In this document: positions 25,954 through 34,146 of the stretch, piece after piece | Numbering within the stretch: the stretch's first letter is position 1 | Layout: each line of letters begins with the position of its first letter | Origin: CAZGCA01 sp964524145 | Lineage (GTDB): Bacteria; Hydrogenedentota; CAZGCA01 | DNA length: 64,000 nt | NCBI GenBank assembly: GCA_964524145.1 | Contig: CAZGCA010000002.1 | Coordinates: 62,001 to 126,000 of the forward strand | Direction: 5' to 3' | The notes under the pieces: generated by a model | The model's input: only the letters and a program-made list of their open reading frames with translations | Database searches by the model: none | What the model was told of the DNA's origin: nothing | Program-made: the position numbers and the translations under genes

Positions 25954-27153
25954 ATGGAACCGAAACATACATTGCCGAGCAGACTCGTTATCGGGCTGAT
26001 GTCTGGCACGTCCATGGACGGTGTGGACGCCGCGCTCGTAAGCATATCGGGTTACGGGACGGAGACGTCAGTTGAAACGCTGGCGTTCGACACGTTCGGC
26101 TATCCGCCTGAGATCAGAGGTCGGCTCGGGAACGTCTCGCGTGCCGACGTTATCGACCTCTGCGAGCTGAACGTTCTTGTCGGAGAAGTCTTTGCCGACG
26201 CCGCGAAATCGATCCTCACAAAGGGCCAAACCTCTCTCGACCGGGTTGACCTGATAGGGTCGCACGGGCAGACGGTCTGCCACGTTCCGCGGCGGGTGGG
26301 CCGGCACGGGTCGACGCTTCAGATCGGCGAGCCCGCGGTGATTGCCGAACGCACCGGCGTGACGACCGTGGCCAACTTCCGTGCCCGCGACGTGGCTGCG
26401 GGAGGCGACGGTGCGCCCCTGGTCCCGTATGTGGATTACGTGCTTTTCGCGCAGGAAGGTCGTGTGAGGGTTGCGCACAACCTGGGGGGAATCTCGAACC
26501 TCACCGTTGTTGCCGAGCGCAGGGAAGACGTCTTCGGATTCGATACGGGGCCGGGCAACATGCCGATCGACTGTGCGGCGAGGATCATGACGGACGGGCG
26601 CATGGAGAAGGACGATGACGGCAAGCTGGCGCGCAAAGGCAACGTCGACGACCGGCTGCTCGCCCTGTTGCTCGAACACCCGTTTCTCAACCTCGACCCG
26701 CCGAAAAGCACCGGTGCGGAAGAGTTCGGCGCCGATTATGTCGCGGACATAATCAAGCGTAATAGCGGGCTCTCGGTTGAAGATATGCTGGCCACGATCA
26801 CGCGGTTTGTGGCCGAATCCATCCTCAAGGGGTACAAGGAGTTCGTCTTGCCAAGACATGAGGTGGACGAGATCATCTTCAGCGGCGGCGGCACTCGTAA
26901 CGGTACCCTGATGGGGATGCTGCAAGAGCTGTTGTCGCCGATTCCGATAACCACGTCTGACACCTACGGCATACCGAGCGACGCGAAGGAGGCGGTCGCG
27001 TTCGCCGTGCTTGCCAACGAAACCGTCTGCGGCAACCCGGGCAACATTCCCGCGGCAACCGGGGCGCGTCACGAGACAGTCCTCGGCACGATCGTTCCCG
27101 GCCGCACCATGGGCACGCTTTTTTCCCCTCCCTCTGGGAGAGGGCTGGGGTGA
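25954..27153 (+). CDS. anmK: Anhydro-N-acetylmuramic acid kinase
   Basis: A 399-aa ASKHA-fold kinase, normal length for AnmK (about 370-400). It hydrates and phosphorylates 1,6-anhydroMurNAc to MurNAc-6-P with ATP. Diagnostic segments are VIGLMSGTSMDGVDAAL at the start, DLIGSHGQTVCHVP, RVAHNLGGISNLTVV, FDTGPGNMPIDCAARIM and IIFSGGGTRNGTLM. It starts 3 nt after the SpoIID stop, so it belongs to the same operon. Its product is the MurQ substrate, joining it directly to the fusion gene upstream. Confidence 0.97.
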   Translation: MEPKHTLPSRLVIGLMSGTSMDGVDAALVSISGYGTETSVETLAFDTFGYPPEIRGRLGNVSRADVIDLCELNVLVGEVFADAAKSILTKGQTSLDRVDLIGSHGQTVCHVPRRVGRHGSTLQIGEPAVIAERTGVTTVANFRARDVAAGGDGAPLVPYVDYVLFAQEGRVRVAHNLGGISNLTVVAERREDVFGFDTGPGNMPIDCAARIMTDGRMEKDDDGKLARKGNVDDRLLALLLEHPFLNLDPPKSTGAEEFGADYVADIIKRNSGLSVEDMLATITRFVAESILKGYKEFVLPRHEVDEIIFSGGGTRNGTLMGMLQELLSPIPITTSDTYGIPSDAKEAVAFAVLANETVCGNPGNIPAATGARHETVLGTIVPGRTMGTLFSPPSGRGLG

Positions 27154-27162
27154 GGGACACAC

Positions 27163-27843
27163 ATGGAATACCACAAGCTGCACGCGTGGGATGTCACGTA
27201 CCACGAGGCAGTGGCGGTTCAGCAGGAGCTGCGTTCGCGCATACGGCTACGGCCGCTCAAGAAGAGAATCAGGACGGTAGCGGGAGTCGATGTAAGCTAC
27301 CGTCGGGGAGACAAGCGAGCAGTTGCCGCGGTGGTGGTCCTGTCCTTTCCGGAGATGGAGGTTCTTAGCGAGACAGTCGCAACGGCGGACCTGACCTTCC
27401 CCTACGTTCCGGGGCTGCTGTCGTTTCGCGAAGCGCCGGTCGTGCTCGAGGCCTTCGCAAGGCTCGCCGATCCGCCTGACGCGATCGTCTTCGACGGCCA
27501 CGGCCTGGCGCATCCGCGCAGGTTCGGGCTCGCGTCGCACGTCGGGCTTCTGCTCGACACGCCTAGCATCGGCTGTGCGAAAAAGAAGCTGGTCGGCGAG
27601 CATCGTGAACCGGGCCGCACACGAGGGTCGCGTACCCGGCTCGTTACTGACGGCGATCCTGTCGGCGCGGTCGTGCGTACCCGGGACGGTGTGAAACCGG
27701 TGTTTGTGTCGCCGGGTCATTTGTCCGATATCGAGTCGGCTGTTGGCCTCGTGCTACAATGCTGCACGAAGTACCGGTTGCCCGACCCGACGCGGCTGGC
27801 CCACCGTGCGGTGACGCGAGCGCGCGTTTCCGGAGAGTATTGA
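27163..27843 (+). CDS. nfi: Endonuclease V (deoxyinosine 3' endonuclease)
   Basis: A 226-aa Nfi homologue, usual size. It nicks DNA at the second phosphodiester bond 3' of deoxyinosine, a repair of adenine deamination. Conserved segments: VAGVDVSYR with the metal-binding Asp, FPYVPGLLSFREAPVVLEA, VFDGHGLAHPRRFGLASHVG, and IGCAKKKLVG. It starts 9 nt after anmK and ends five nt before the next start codon, so it is probably co-transcribed with its neighbours although functionally unrelated to peptidoglycan recycling. Confidence 0.95.
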   Translation: MEYHKLHAWDVTYHEAVAVQQELRSRIRLRPLKKRIRTVAGVDVSYRRGDKRAVAAVVVLSFPEMEVLSETVATADLTFPYVPGLLSFREAPVVLEAFARLADPPDAIVFDGHGLAHPRRFGLASHVGLLLDTPSIGCAKKKLVGEHREPGRTRGSRTRLVTDGDPVGAVVRTRDGVKPVFVSPGHLSDIESAVGLVLQCCTKYRLPDPTRLAHRAVTRARVSGEY

Positions 27844-27848
27844 CGGAG

Positions 27849-28796
27849 ATGAAAGCCCTTTACTTCGACGGTGCGCTAAAACTTCTCGACGAGTACACGA
27901 AACCTGAGCCTGGTCCGGGCGAGGCGCTGATCAAGGTCTCGTTGGCCGGAATCTGCAACACGGACATCGAGATAGCGCGCGGGTACATGGGTTTTCTGGG
28001 TGTGCCGGGCCACGAGTTCGTCGGCACGGTCGAACGGTCGGAAAACGCCGACTTCGTGGGCAGGCGCGTCGTGGGCGAGATCAACTGTGCGTGCAACACG
28101 TGCCGATATTGTGCAGGCGGTAAGTCCAACCACTGTCCGAACAGAACGGTGCTCGGTATTCTCAACCGCGATGGCGCGTTCGCCGAGTACCTTGTGCTGC
28201 CGGAGAGCAACCTGCACGTCGTGCCGGAGGCCGTTCCGGACGACGAGGCGGTCTTTGTCGAACCGCTGGCGGCTGCTTGCCGTGTCACCGAGCAGGTGGA
28301 CGTGTCGCCGGACCAGAACACCGTCGTGCTGGGCGACGGGAAGCTGGGCCTGTTGGTGTCGCAAGTGTTGAAGACGCGTACGGACAATGTGCTGCTGGTC
28401 GGTCGCCATGACGAGAAGCTCGACATCGCACGAAGGTGGGGTGTTCGCACGGAGAAGAGCGGCGAGAACGCCGATCGAGCGGACGTCGTTGTCGAGTGCA
28501 CGGGTTCGGCGGAGGGAGTAGCCCAGGCGTTGAAGATGCTGAGACCTATGGGGACGCTTGTGCTCAAGACAACGGTTGCTGAAAGTTCGGCGTTGCCTGC
28601 CTCCGAACTGGTGGTGAACGAGATAACCCTGGTTGGGTCGAGATGCGGGCCGTTCGCTGAAGCCCTCGGGTTGCTCGAACGCAATGCGGTAGATGTTGGA
28701 GAGATGATCTCCGCCCGGTACCGCATCGAAGACGGCGTCGCAGCGGTTCAGCACGCAAAACGCCGGGACGCATTGAAAGTCCTCATCGAGATGTGA
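27849..28796 (+). CDS. Zinc-dependent medium-chain alcohol dehydrogenase family protein
   Basis: A 315-aa MDR dehydrogenase from ATG 27849 (GGAG five nt before); a longer frame from 27759 only reads into the upstream gene. Catalytic zinc ligands are Cys in GICNTDIE and His-Glu in GVPGHEFVG. The structural zinc lobe is CACNTCRYCAGGKSNHC. The Rossmann motif is atypical, VVLGDGKLGLLV. It is somewhat shorter than the usual ~340-350 residues. It oxidises or reduces an alcohol or polyol with NAD(P); sorbitol/threonine dehydrogenase-type substrates are common in such clusters. The substrate cannot be deduced. Confidence 0.9.
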   Translation: MKALYFDGALKLLDEYTKPEPGPGEALIKVSLAGICNTDIEIARGYMGFLGVPGHEFVGTVERSENADFVGRRVVGEINCACNTCRYCAGGKSNHCPNRTVLGILNRDGAFAEYLVLPESNLHVVPEAVPDDEAVFVEPLAAACRVTEQVDVSPDQNTVVLGDGKLGLLVSQVLKTRTDNVLLVGRHDEKLDIARRWGVRTEKSGENADRADVVVECTGSAEGVAQALKMLRPMGTLVLKTTVAESSALPASELVVNEITLVGSRCGPFAEALGLLERNAVDVGEMISARYRIEDGVAAVQHAKRRDALKVLIEM

Positions 28797-28819
28797 CACA
28801 CTATCGTCGTGCGCAAACC

Positions 28820-28835
28820 AGACCTTGCGAGGTCT
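28820..28835 (+). promoter_or_regulatory. Hairpin just upstream of a ribosome binding site
   Basis: AGACCT-TGCG-AGGTCT is a perfect 6-bp stem with a tetraloop, 10 nt before the AAGGAG of the next gene. It could tune translation or stabilise a processed mRNA; no T-run follows. Confidence 0.35.
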
Positions 28836-28857
28836 AGTGAAACGAAAGGAGAACACA

Positions 28858-29688
28858 ATGCAGCTAGGATTTCTTACAGCCGTCATGCAGGATGACCCGC
28901 TCGAGCTTGTCACGCAGTTCGCCGCGGAGGTAGGCTTCGAGGCGCTCGAGGTGGTCGCGGGCCCGGGCGGCAAACACATCGATACGGCCCGGTTGACGAA
29001 GACCAAAGCCAAGAAGATACTGAATGACCTGTACGACAAAGGACTGGTCTTCTCGAGCCTCGCATACTACACCGACTCGACCGACCCGCGCCGCAGACGG
29101 CAGGTCATCGCCAACGCGAAGAAGACCATCGACGCGGCCGTCATGCTCGAGACGGACGTTGTGTGTATGCTCGCAGGCATGCCGGTCGGCGGCAAGTCGA
29201 AGATGGAGACCATCGAACAGGACGTGCCGAAAGTGTTCGGTCCGATCGTGGACTACGCACGACGCAAACGGGTCAAGATAGCGCTCGAGAACTGGTATGC
29301 GACCAATATACAGCATCTCGACCACTGGAAGCGTATATTCGAAGTGGTGCCGTCGAAGCACTTCGGCCTGAACTTTGACCCGTCGCACCTCTACTGGATG
29401 GGTATCGACCACATCGAGGCGGTGGACCTCTTTGCCGACAGGATATTCCACACACACGCGAAGGATTGCGAAGTGCGCGAACACGTGCGCAGACGCGTCG
29501 GCGTCCTGGGCAACGGCTGGTGGCGATACTGTATTCCGGGCTACGGCGCGATAGACTGGGGGCAGTATATCGGACGCTTGCGCGACATCGGGTATGACGG
29601 CGTGCTCAGCATCGAGCACGAGGACCGGACGTTCACGCCGAAAGAGGGGCTGTGTGCCGGCCTGGTGCAGCTCGAGGTCTTCGCCTGA
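28858..29688 (+). CDS. Sugar phosphate isomerase/epimerase-like TIM-barrel protein
   Basis: A 276-aa AP-endonuclease-2/xylose-isomerase-like barrel. Start ATG 28858 has AAGGAG six nt upstream; the frame extends to 28825 without an SD. Metal-site landmarks: ALEVVAGPGG, KIALENWYATN (Glu), GLNFDPSHLYWMG (Asp, His), FHTHAKDCEV (His) and GVLSIEHED (Glu). Such proteins isomerise or epimerise keto-sugars or inositols with Mn or Zn. It follows the zinc dehydrogenase in the same direction, a common pairing in polyol catabolism loci. Substrate unknown. Confidence 0.9.
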   Translation: MQLGFLTAVMQDDPLELVTQFAAEVGFEALEVVAGPGGKHIDTARLTKTKAKKILNDLYDKGLVFSSLAYYTDSTDPRRRRQVIANAKKTIDAAVMLETDVVCMLAGMPVGGKSKMETIEQDVPKVFGPIVDYARRKRVKIALENWYATNIQHLDHWKRIFEVVPSKHFGLNFDPSHLYWMGIDHIEAVDLFADRIFHTHAKDCEVREHVRRRVGVLGNGWWRYCIPGYGAIDWGQYIGRLRDIGYDGVLSIEHEDRTFTPKEGLCAGLVQLEVFA

Positions 29689-29731
29689 TCCGAGCAGAAC
29701 CATGCGACCCTGCCAGGAGCCGCGCTCGCTG

Positions 29732-30718
29732 ATGTCAGAAGCCGACACGTACGATCCTTACCGCGGGGTGCCCGGCGCGTTGCGCCGCTTGTGGCGCGAC
29801 CTTCCCATCTGGTACCTGCCGTGCCAGGCGATATCGATACTGTATTCGGAGATCAATGGGTTCGACCAACCGCGGCTCGACCTCGTCATAACAGCCGTCT
29901 TCCCTATCGGTTGGTTTCTTGCCTGCCGTATCAGCTACTGGCGTCAGCAACCCGCGCTGGACCTTCTCCGTCGGTTCGTCATTCTCGTGTGTGCGCTTGC
30001 GGTGGTCATTGCGGTTGTCGCCGTAACCCTCCCGCCGATGGTGTTCGAACCAGCGGTTGTCTACAAGATCACCGAGTTCGGGTCGCTCGCGCTCGCCGTC
30101 GTCATGGCGGCCCACTGCCTCAAGAACCGCGGGAAAGATGTGTTCCTGTGCCTCTTTGTCATCGGCCTCGTCTACGGGATCGTACTCGAGAACAGCGGCA
30201 TATGGCTCGGATTCTTTGACGAACGGGGCTACGATATCTACGTTCCAGGACTTCCGGCACCGCTGTTTACCATGCTTGGCTGGAGCGTGTGCATCTACAT
30301 CTCCTACTGGCTCACCGAGCACCTTGCATCAAGCCTCGACTGGCGTTGGAAGACGGTAATTGCCACCGCGATAGCGATATCTCTGGACCTGCAGATCGAT
30401 CCTGCAGCCGCCGCGTTCGACTGGTGGAGATGGCGGGGCGTTCTCGAGCCCGAGATATTCGGTGTTCCGAGGATAAACTTCGTCGCATGGTTCAGCGCGG
30501 TGGCACCGTTCTTCGCTGCATACTACCGCATACAGTCGTCCCCGCAGCTATCATCGTCCCGCAAGACCGCAAAGCTTGCGAGATGGCTGCCGCTCATACT
30601 GGCGGTTGCCGCAACGTCGGTGCTTGTCCTGACGGCGCTGCTGTGCGGCTACAACTCGCCGGCGATGAACCTGTTCAAGGATGCCGCACGCACGGTGTTT
30701 GCGCCGCTCTGGAATTGA
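29732..30718 (+). CDS. DUF422 (carotenoid-biosynthesis-like) integral membrane protein
   Basis: Start most likely ATG 29732 (AGGAG about 12 nt upstream), with ATG 29702 possible; the frame opens earlier but overlaps the preceding gene. About 328 aa, with seven or eight hydrophobic helices. The segments ENSGIWLGFFDERGYDIYVP, PLFTMLGWSVCIYISYWL and FGVPRINFVAWFSAVAPF match the pattern of DUF422/CruF-type proteins, some of which are carotenoid hydratases. No other carotenoid genes are nearby, so function is not assured. A promoter for the next gene overlaps its 3' end. Confidence 0.72.
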   Translation: MSEADTYDPYRGVPGALRRLWRDLPIWYLPCQAISILYSEINGFDQPRLDLVITAVFPIGWFLACRISYWRQQPALDLLRRFVILVCALAVVIAVVAVTLPPMVFEPAVVYKITEFGSLALAVVMAAHCLKNRGKDVFLCLFVIGLVYGIVLENSGIWLGFFDERGYDIYVPGLPAPLFTMLGWSVCIYISYWLTEHLASSLDWRWKTVIATAIAISLDLQIDPAAAAFDWWRWRGVLEPEIFGVPRINFVAWFSAVAPFFAAYYRIQSSPQLSSSRKTAKLARWLPLILAVAATSVLVLTALLCGYNSPAMNLFKDAARTVFAPLWN

Positions 30719-30744
30719 ATTCTCGGGCGGAACTGTAGTATACT
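30715..30744 (+). promoter_or_regulatory. Sigma70 promoter for the degenerate receiver gene
   Basis: TTGAAT, an 18-nt spacer and TATACT on the plus strand. The -35 box overlaps the stop codon region of the DUF422 gene. The leader to GTG 30802 is about 50 nt. Confidence 0.6.
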
Positions 30745-30801
30745 ATACGCGAGATTGAAGGGGTGTATGGTCCGTTTCTGTGCGAGAGTTGACGGCGTTA
30801 C

Positions 30802-31404
30802 GTGAAGACTCTGCTTGCTGTTCCGTCGCCGGTCGAAGCGGCGGCCTGCGTGAGCCTGTTTGAGGAACAAGGGTGGTCTGTCACGCTTGCAGGTACGGGG
30901 AAGGCCGCGATCGCCCAGGCCGAAAGACAGGCGTTCGACCTTATCATCCTTGATACTGAACTGCCGCAGATCTCCGGCATGAACGTGCTCAAGCGTCTCC
31001 GAGACAGGCCAGAGGGGATGGACGTGCCGGTGATCCTGATCGCGCCGAATGCCGACATGGGGCTGTTGACGCTCGCTACCAAACGCGGCGTCAAGGACGT
31101 CATGGTGAGGCCTATAAACCGCGAACAGCTCGCGGAACGCGCACGAAGATACGTTCCGGAGGCCGGGGCCGCTCCCCAGGCGAAAGACAAGGTCGCACTC
31201 GAGCGCAAGCGGGACACGCATCGCAAGATCCTCGAGCACACCTACGGGCTTGCCGACGAGGCCGAACGTCGCAAACGGGAGGCCAGGACCAAGACCGAGA
31301 AACGCAAGTACGAACGGTTGTCGTTGAACCTTGAGGATAAAGCCCGCGAGCTGCGTAAACGGTTGCACCAGAGCGAGTCGGAGTTGGATAAGTCGGACGA
31401 ATAG
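30802..31404 (+). CDS. Pseudo-receiver protein with basic coiled-coil tail
   Basis: A 200-aa protein from GTG 30802. Residues 1-118 have the receiver fold with the acceptor Asp kept (D51, LDTELPQISGM). The other catalytic positions are lost: the acidic pair is replaced by PSP (LLAVPSPVEA), the switch Thr/Ser by Ala (LIAPNAD) and the conserved Lys by Arg (MVRPIN). Phosphorylation is therefore doubtful and it is probably a protein-interaction module. Residues ~130-200 are highly charged and helical (KREARTKTEKRKYERL), likely a coiled coil. No output domain is recognisable and no kinase is adjacent. Confidence 0.8.
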   Translation: MKTLLAVPSPVEAAACVSLFEEQGWSVTLAGTGKAAIAQAERQAFDLIILDTELPQISGMNVLKRLRDRPEGMDVPVILIAPNADMGLLTLATKRGVKDVMVRPINREQLAERARRYVPEAGAAPQAKDKVALERKRDTHRKILEHTYGLADEAERRKREARTKTEKRKYERLSLNLEDKARELRKRLHQSESELDKSDE

Positions 31405-31436
31405 AGATCAAGCCGGGGCGGTTCGGCGAAATGAGC

Positions 31437-31511
31437 AATAAGAGAGACCCTGGCTGCCTGGCGGCAACCAGGGTCTCCGCGGAAGGAGAAACGCCACAAA
31501 AGGCGTCGACC
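31437..31511 (-). ncRNA. Candidate small RNA with two hairpins
   Basis: A minus-strand promoter at 31518-31547 would start a transcript near 31511. Within 75 nt it contains ACGCC-N6-GGCGT and then a perfect 10-bp stem, GAGACCCTGG/CCAGGGTCTC (31444-31477), followed by TCTTATT. No ORF is present. The unit lies between two genes that end toward each other, so it does not serve as a leader for either. It matches no RNA family I recognise. Confidence 0.4.
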
Positions 31512-31517
31512 ACTTAA

Positions 31518-31547
31518 ATTATACCATCTTGCCAAAGACAAAGTCAA
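31518..31547 (-). promoter_or_regulatory. Sigma70 promoter of the candidate small RNA
   Basis: On the minus strand: TTGACT, an 18-nt spacer, TATAAT. Nothing coding lies within 100 nt downstream in that direction. Confidence 0.6.
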
Positions 31548-31803
31548 ACCGCGTAAGTCATTGTTTGCCAATAGCTTGCGCGTCTTCAAGAGGGGTGGTT
31601 TTTCAGCAGTTTTCTCACTTCGGGATTTGACGCACCCATCCCCCACCGAAACAAGATTCCTCCCGCGCACTTTCCTGCTTCGCTTCAGGGCATGAACACC
31701 GTCGACGGCAGCAAAGGACCGACCGGAATACGAGCCGGAAATGCTTGTCCGACAGATGGTTACGCCGAACGGGCCTAAAGCCGGCGTGCCGAATCGGGTA
31801 CCC

Positions 31804-32748
31804 TCAGCCTACCGTGCCGATGATGCCTAACCCCACGGCTTCCGGTGTGAGGGGGAACTTGCCGGGATACGCGATCCATTCGACGTGGCCGTCCATGTAA
31901 AGGACATTTGCTCCGCCCGGTCGGTGGTTGAAGTTCGCCGGGGCGGACTCACCCGGTTCAGGCGCCCGGAAGGAGATATTGTCGCACATGACAAATATCT
32001 CGCTGTCGGCCTTCGCACTGGCGGCCGGGTTGTTGATGTCGGTGATCAGAAACCGGTTGATACCTTCTCGCAAGCGATAGATCGTGTTGCCGTCGCCATT
32101 ACCCCAATCGTCAGGGTCAGGCGCGAAGGGGAGCAACGGAGTAACCATTGAGGTTATCGCCGTTGTAGCCTCAATGTCTTTGTCGCTCAACGGAGAAGGG
32201 CCGATGTGCTCGGGATTTGCAAACATGGCCAGGAGAAGGTCCCTGTACGTTGCTGCGTACGGCACCCCAACCTGCTGTGGGTTCTCGTACACCCATCCCG
32301 CGTAGAAGTAGTTCTTTCCCTCGACATACAGGTTATGGTACTGCCTACCCACAGTGAACGACCCGTTGGTTATGTTGGGGCCGTAGGCGAAATCCCAGTC
32401 GTAGCTGGGCGACGAAGGACAGTGAAACAGGCTGAAGTCGCTCAGGTATTCAGGGTATATCTCGTACGGTACAGCTTCGTACGTGGTGATGATACTCCCC
32501 TCGGTCACGAAAGAGAATCTGGCAAAAGCGGCAAGCGACATCGGAAACCTTCCGTTCCATTCTCCCGCGTACATCTTGTATACCAGCCCGAACTGCTTGA
32601 GATTGTTCGCACAACTCGCGCGTCGGGCAGCCTCCCGCGCGCGGGCGAGCGCCGGCAGCAGGATCGCGGCAAGTATGCCGATGATCGCTATGACGACGAG
32701 CAGCTCTATCAACGTGAACCCGGTGATTGTTCGAGATTGCGTTCTCAT
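31804..32748 (-). CDS. DUF1559-type pseudopilin with N-terminal methylation motif
   Basis: A 314-aa prepilin-like protein from ATG 32748 (AGGGAGA upstream); a longer frame to 32823 lacks an SD. The N-terminus is a type IV pilin/type II secretion signal, GFTLIELLVVIAIIGILAAI, cleaved after the Gly, with Glu at +5. It continues LARAREAARRASCANNLKQFG. Near the C-terminus is the H-X9-DG motif, NHRPGGANVLYMDGHVEW. Large families of these occur in Planctomycetota and relatives, where they are thought to form pseudopili or secretion-linked surface structures. No assembly genes are adjacent. A sigma70 promoter lies 160 nt upstream. Confidence 0.9.
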   Translation of the reverse strand: MRTQSRTITGFTLIELLVVIAIIGILAAILLPALARAREAARRASCANNLKQFGLVYKMYAGEWNGRFPMSLAAFARFSFVTEGSIITTYEAVPYEIYPEYLSDFSLFHCPSSPSYDWDFAYGPNITNGSFTVGRQYHNLYVEGKNYFYAGWVYENPQQVGVPYAATYRDLLLAMFANPEHIGPSPLSDKDIEATTAITSMVTPLLPFAPDPDDWGNGDGNTIYRLREGINRFLITDINNPAASAKADSEIFVMCDNISFRAPEPGESAPANFNHRPGGANVLYMDGHVEWIAYPGKFPLTPEAVGLGIIGTVG

Positions 32749-32906
32749 TTCGAGGTCTCCCTTCTGCTTTAAGTAAACACCCTTTCGGCAGCGGTTATCA
32801 CGAAACTGTCGCCCACGGCTCACTACTCATATGGTATGTTCGGGAATCATCACCTCCTCCTATTGTGTAATCTCCCATACACAACACCTCTTATCCCACT
32901 ATCAAT

Positions 32907-32935
32907 ATCGTACCCCCATATGACGATGATGTCAA
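32907..32935 (-). promoter_or_regulatory. Sigma70 promoter for the pseudopilin gene
   Basis: On the minus strand: TTGACA, a 17-nt spacer, TACGAT. The ~150-nt leader contains a strong SD (AGGAGGAGG) in front of a seven-codon ORF (M-I-P-E-H-T-I) whose role, if any, is unclear. Confidence 0.5.
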
Positions 32936-32971
32936 CCCTCCTTGAAGGCGTTTTGCGTTGCGTCCGATTTC

Positions 32972-33053
32972 TGGAGTGCGGTAGCTTGCTACCGCTGTTT
33001 TGTTGGACAGCTTGCTGTCCAACAACCGGACACAAGCAAGCTTGCGCACTCCA
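32972..33053. repeat. REP-like nested palindrome cluster with shared CTTG loops
   Basis: Outer arms TGGAGTGCG (32972-32980) and CGCACTCCA (33045-33053) enclose three hairpins. They are GCGGTAG-CTTG-CTACCGC (32978-32995), an 11-bp stem TTGTTGGACAG with loop CTTG (33000-33025), and GCAAGCTTGC (33036-33045). All three share AGCTTGCT-like centres. Such AGCTTGCT palindromes are typical of REP/BIME-type dispersed repeats in Verrucomicrobia-like genomes. Confidence 0.75.
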
Positions 33054-33173
33054 CATATGCACGGAGTCAACTCAAGAGGTCTGCCGCTCCAGTGGACACG
33101 AGAGCTACTGATTGCGTGTGTCCCCGTGGTAGGGAGTTCTCGAGACGTGGTTCATCGGACTGATGCGCTTGCA

Positions 33174-34079
33174 CTAGTGCAGCTTCCGTGGCGACGTTTT
33201 CCTGGGTGTGGCGAGGATCTGGTACAGTTCCGGGCGGCGGTCGCGCAGGTGGTTGTCGTCTTTGGCGCGCGTGAGGTCGACGTCGCAGACGAGCACGCCG
33301 GGCGGGCCGTCGTCTTTGCCCACGATATCCCCCTTGGGACCGGTGACAAGGCTCACGCGCGGGTGCGTGAACGCGATGAAACACTGGTTCTCGTATGCGC
33401 GCGTCCGCATCATCGCTTCGTTCAGGTTGTTCCAGAACCCGTACGTCGGGTTGAGGATGAGCTTCGCGCCCTGCAGCCTGAGCGTGCGTGCGGTCTCGGG
33501 CCAGCGCCGGTCCGCGCAGATCATCATGCCCACGGGCCCCCACGGCGTCGGCCAAACCGGCAACGACTCACCGAGACTGTACTGTAGATCGTGCGATTGC
33601 AGGTGTGTCTTGTGGTAGACGCCGACACGTTCGCCGTCGGCGTTCCACAACCCTGCCGCGTTGTATATCGAGCCGTCTTCGAGCGACGTGAAACCGAAGC
33701 AGACAAACATCGACCGGTTTGCGGCTTCTTCTGAGACGCGTTTGAGGTATGGGCTCGTTTCCAGGTTCTGGGCCACTTCGCGCAGTTTCGCCGGCGTCGA
33801 AACACCCTTGTCGGGAGCGGCATACCCGTCCAGCCAGCACTCGGGAGTGATGAAGATCTCGACCTTCTTCCTCGAAGCCTCCTCTATCATGTGCAGGAAC
33901 ACCTCGAAGTTTGCGGCCAGGTTCCACTTCTCGGGCACGCTTCGCATCAACCCGAGCCGCACCTTCGACCGGGGTTTCTTCGCGTCTGCTACCGTTCCAA
34001 CCGTCTCTCCTCCGCTCACGCTGGGAATAGCGCTGGCGACGAATGCCACAACAATCAGGAAAGCGAACTTGGTTCCCAT
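33174..34079 (-). CDS. Secreted carbon-nitrogen hydrolase (nitrilase superfamily)
   Basis: A 301-aa protein from ATG 34079 (AAGGAG upstream) with a signal peptide (KFAFLIVVAFVASAIPSVSGG). The nitrilase catalytic triad is visible: Glu in FITPECWLDG, Lys in YHKTHLQ, Cys in MMICADRRWPE. It would hydrolyse or transfer an amide; the substrate is unknown. Export of a nitrilase-fold enzyme is unusual, since most are cytoplasmic; exported planctomycete-type examples exist. The region between signal and domain is short. The methyltransferase gene lies 67 nt upstream in the same direction. Confidence 0.88.
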   Translation of the reverse strand: MGTKFAFLIVVAFVASAIPSVSGGETVGTVADAKKPRSKVRLGLMRSVPEKWNLAANFEVFLHMIEEASRKKVEIFITPECWLDGYAAPDKGVSTPAKLREVAQNLETSPYLKRVSEEAANRSMFVCFGFTSLEDGSIYNAAGLWNADGERVGVYHKTHLQSHDLQYSLGESLPVWPTPWGPVGMMICADRRWPETARTLRLQGAKLILNPTYGFWNNLNEAMMRTRAYENQCFIAFTHPRVSLVTGPKGDIVGKDDGPPGVLVCDVDLTRAKDDNHLRDRRPELYQILATPRKTSPRKLH

Positions 34080-34146
34080 ACCTTGAATTCTCCTTTTCCA
34101 CGGCTTAGAACCGTGCCAGCGTGCACACCAGCAAACCCCTCTCCAG

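Larger units (their letters stand above)
31405..31803. other. Convergent intergenic region
   Basis: The first third holds the candidate small RNA and its promoter. The remaining ~250 nt (31,550-31,803), downstream of the pseudopilin stop, shows no ORF with coding character and no clear terminator. Confidence 0.5.
32749..33173. other. Intergenic region: pseudopilin promoter and REP-like cluster
   Basis: This 425-nt gap holds the pseudopilin promoter and leader plus the palindrome cluster at 32972-33053. Nothing else was recognised between 33054 and 33173. Confidence 0.5.

Noticed and set aside
26068..27204. 378-codon minus-strand ORF
   Set aside because: It is antisense to anmK, which is unmistakable on the plus strand.
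31444..31477. Terminator of the pseudo-receiver gene on the plus strand
   Set aside because: The 10-bp stem is not followed by T residues in that direction; the T-rich side and a promoter are on the minus strand, so I list it as part of a candidate small RNA.
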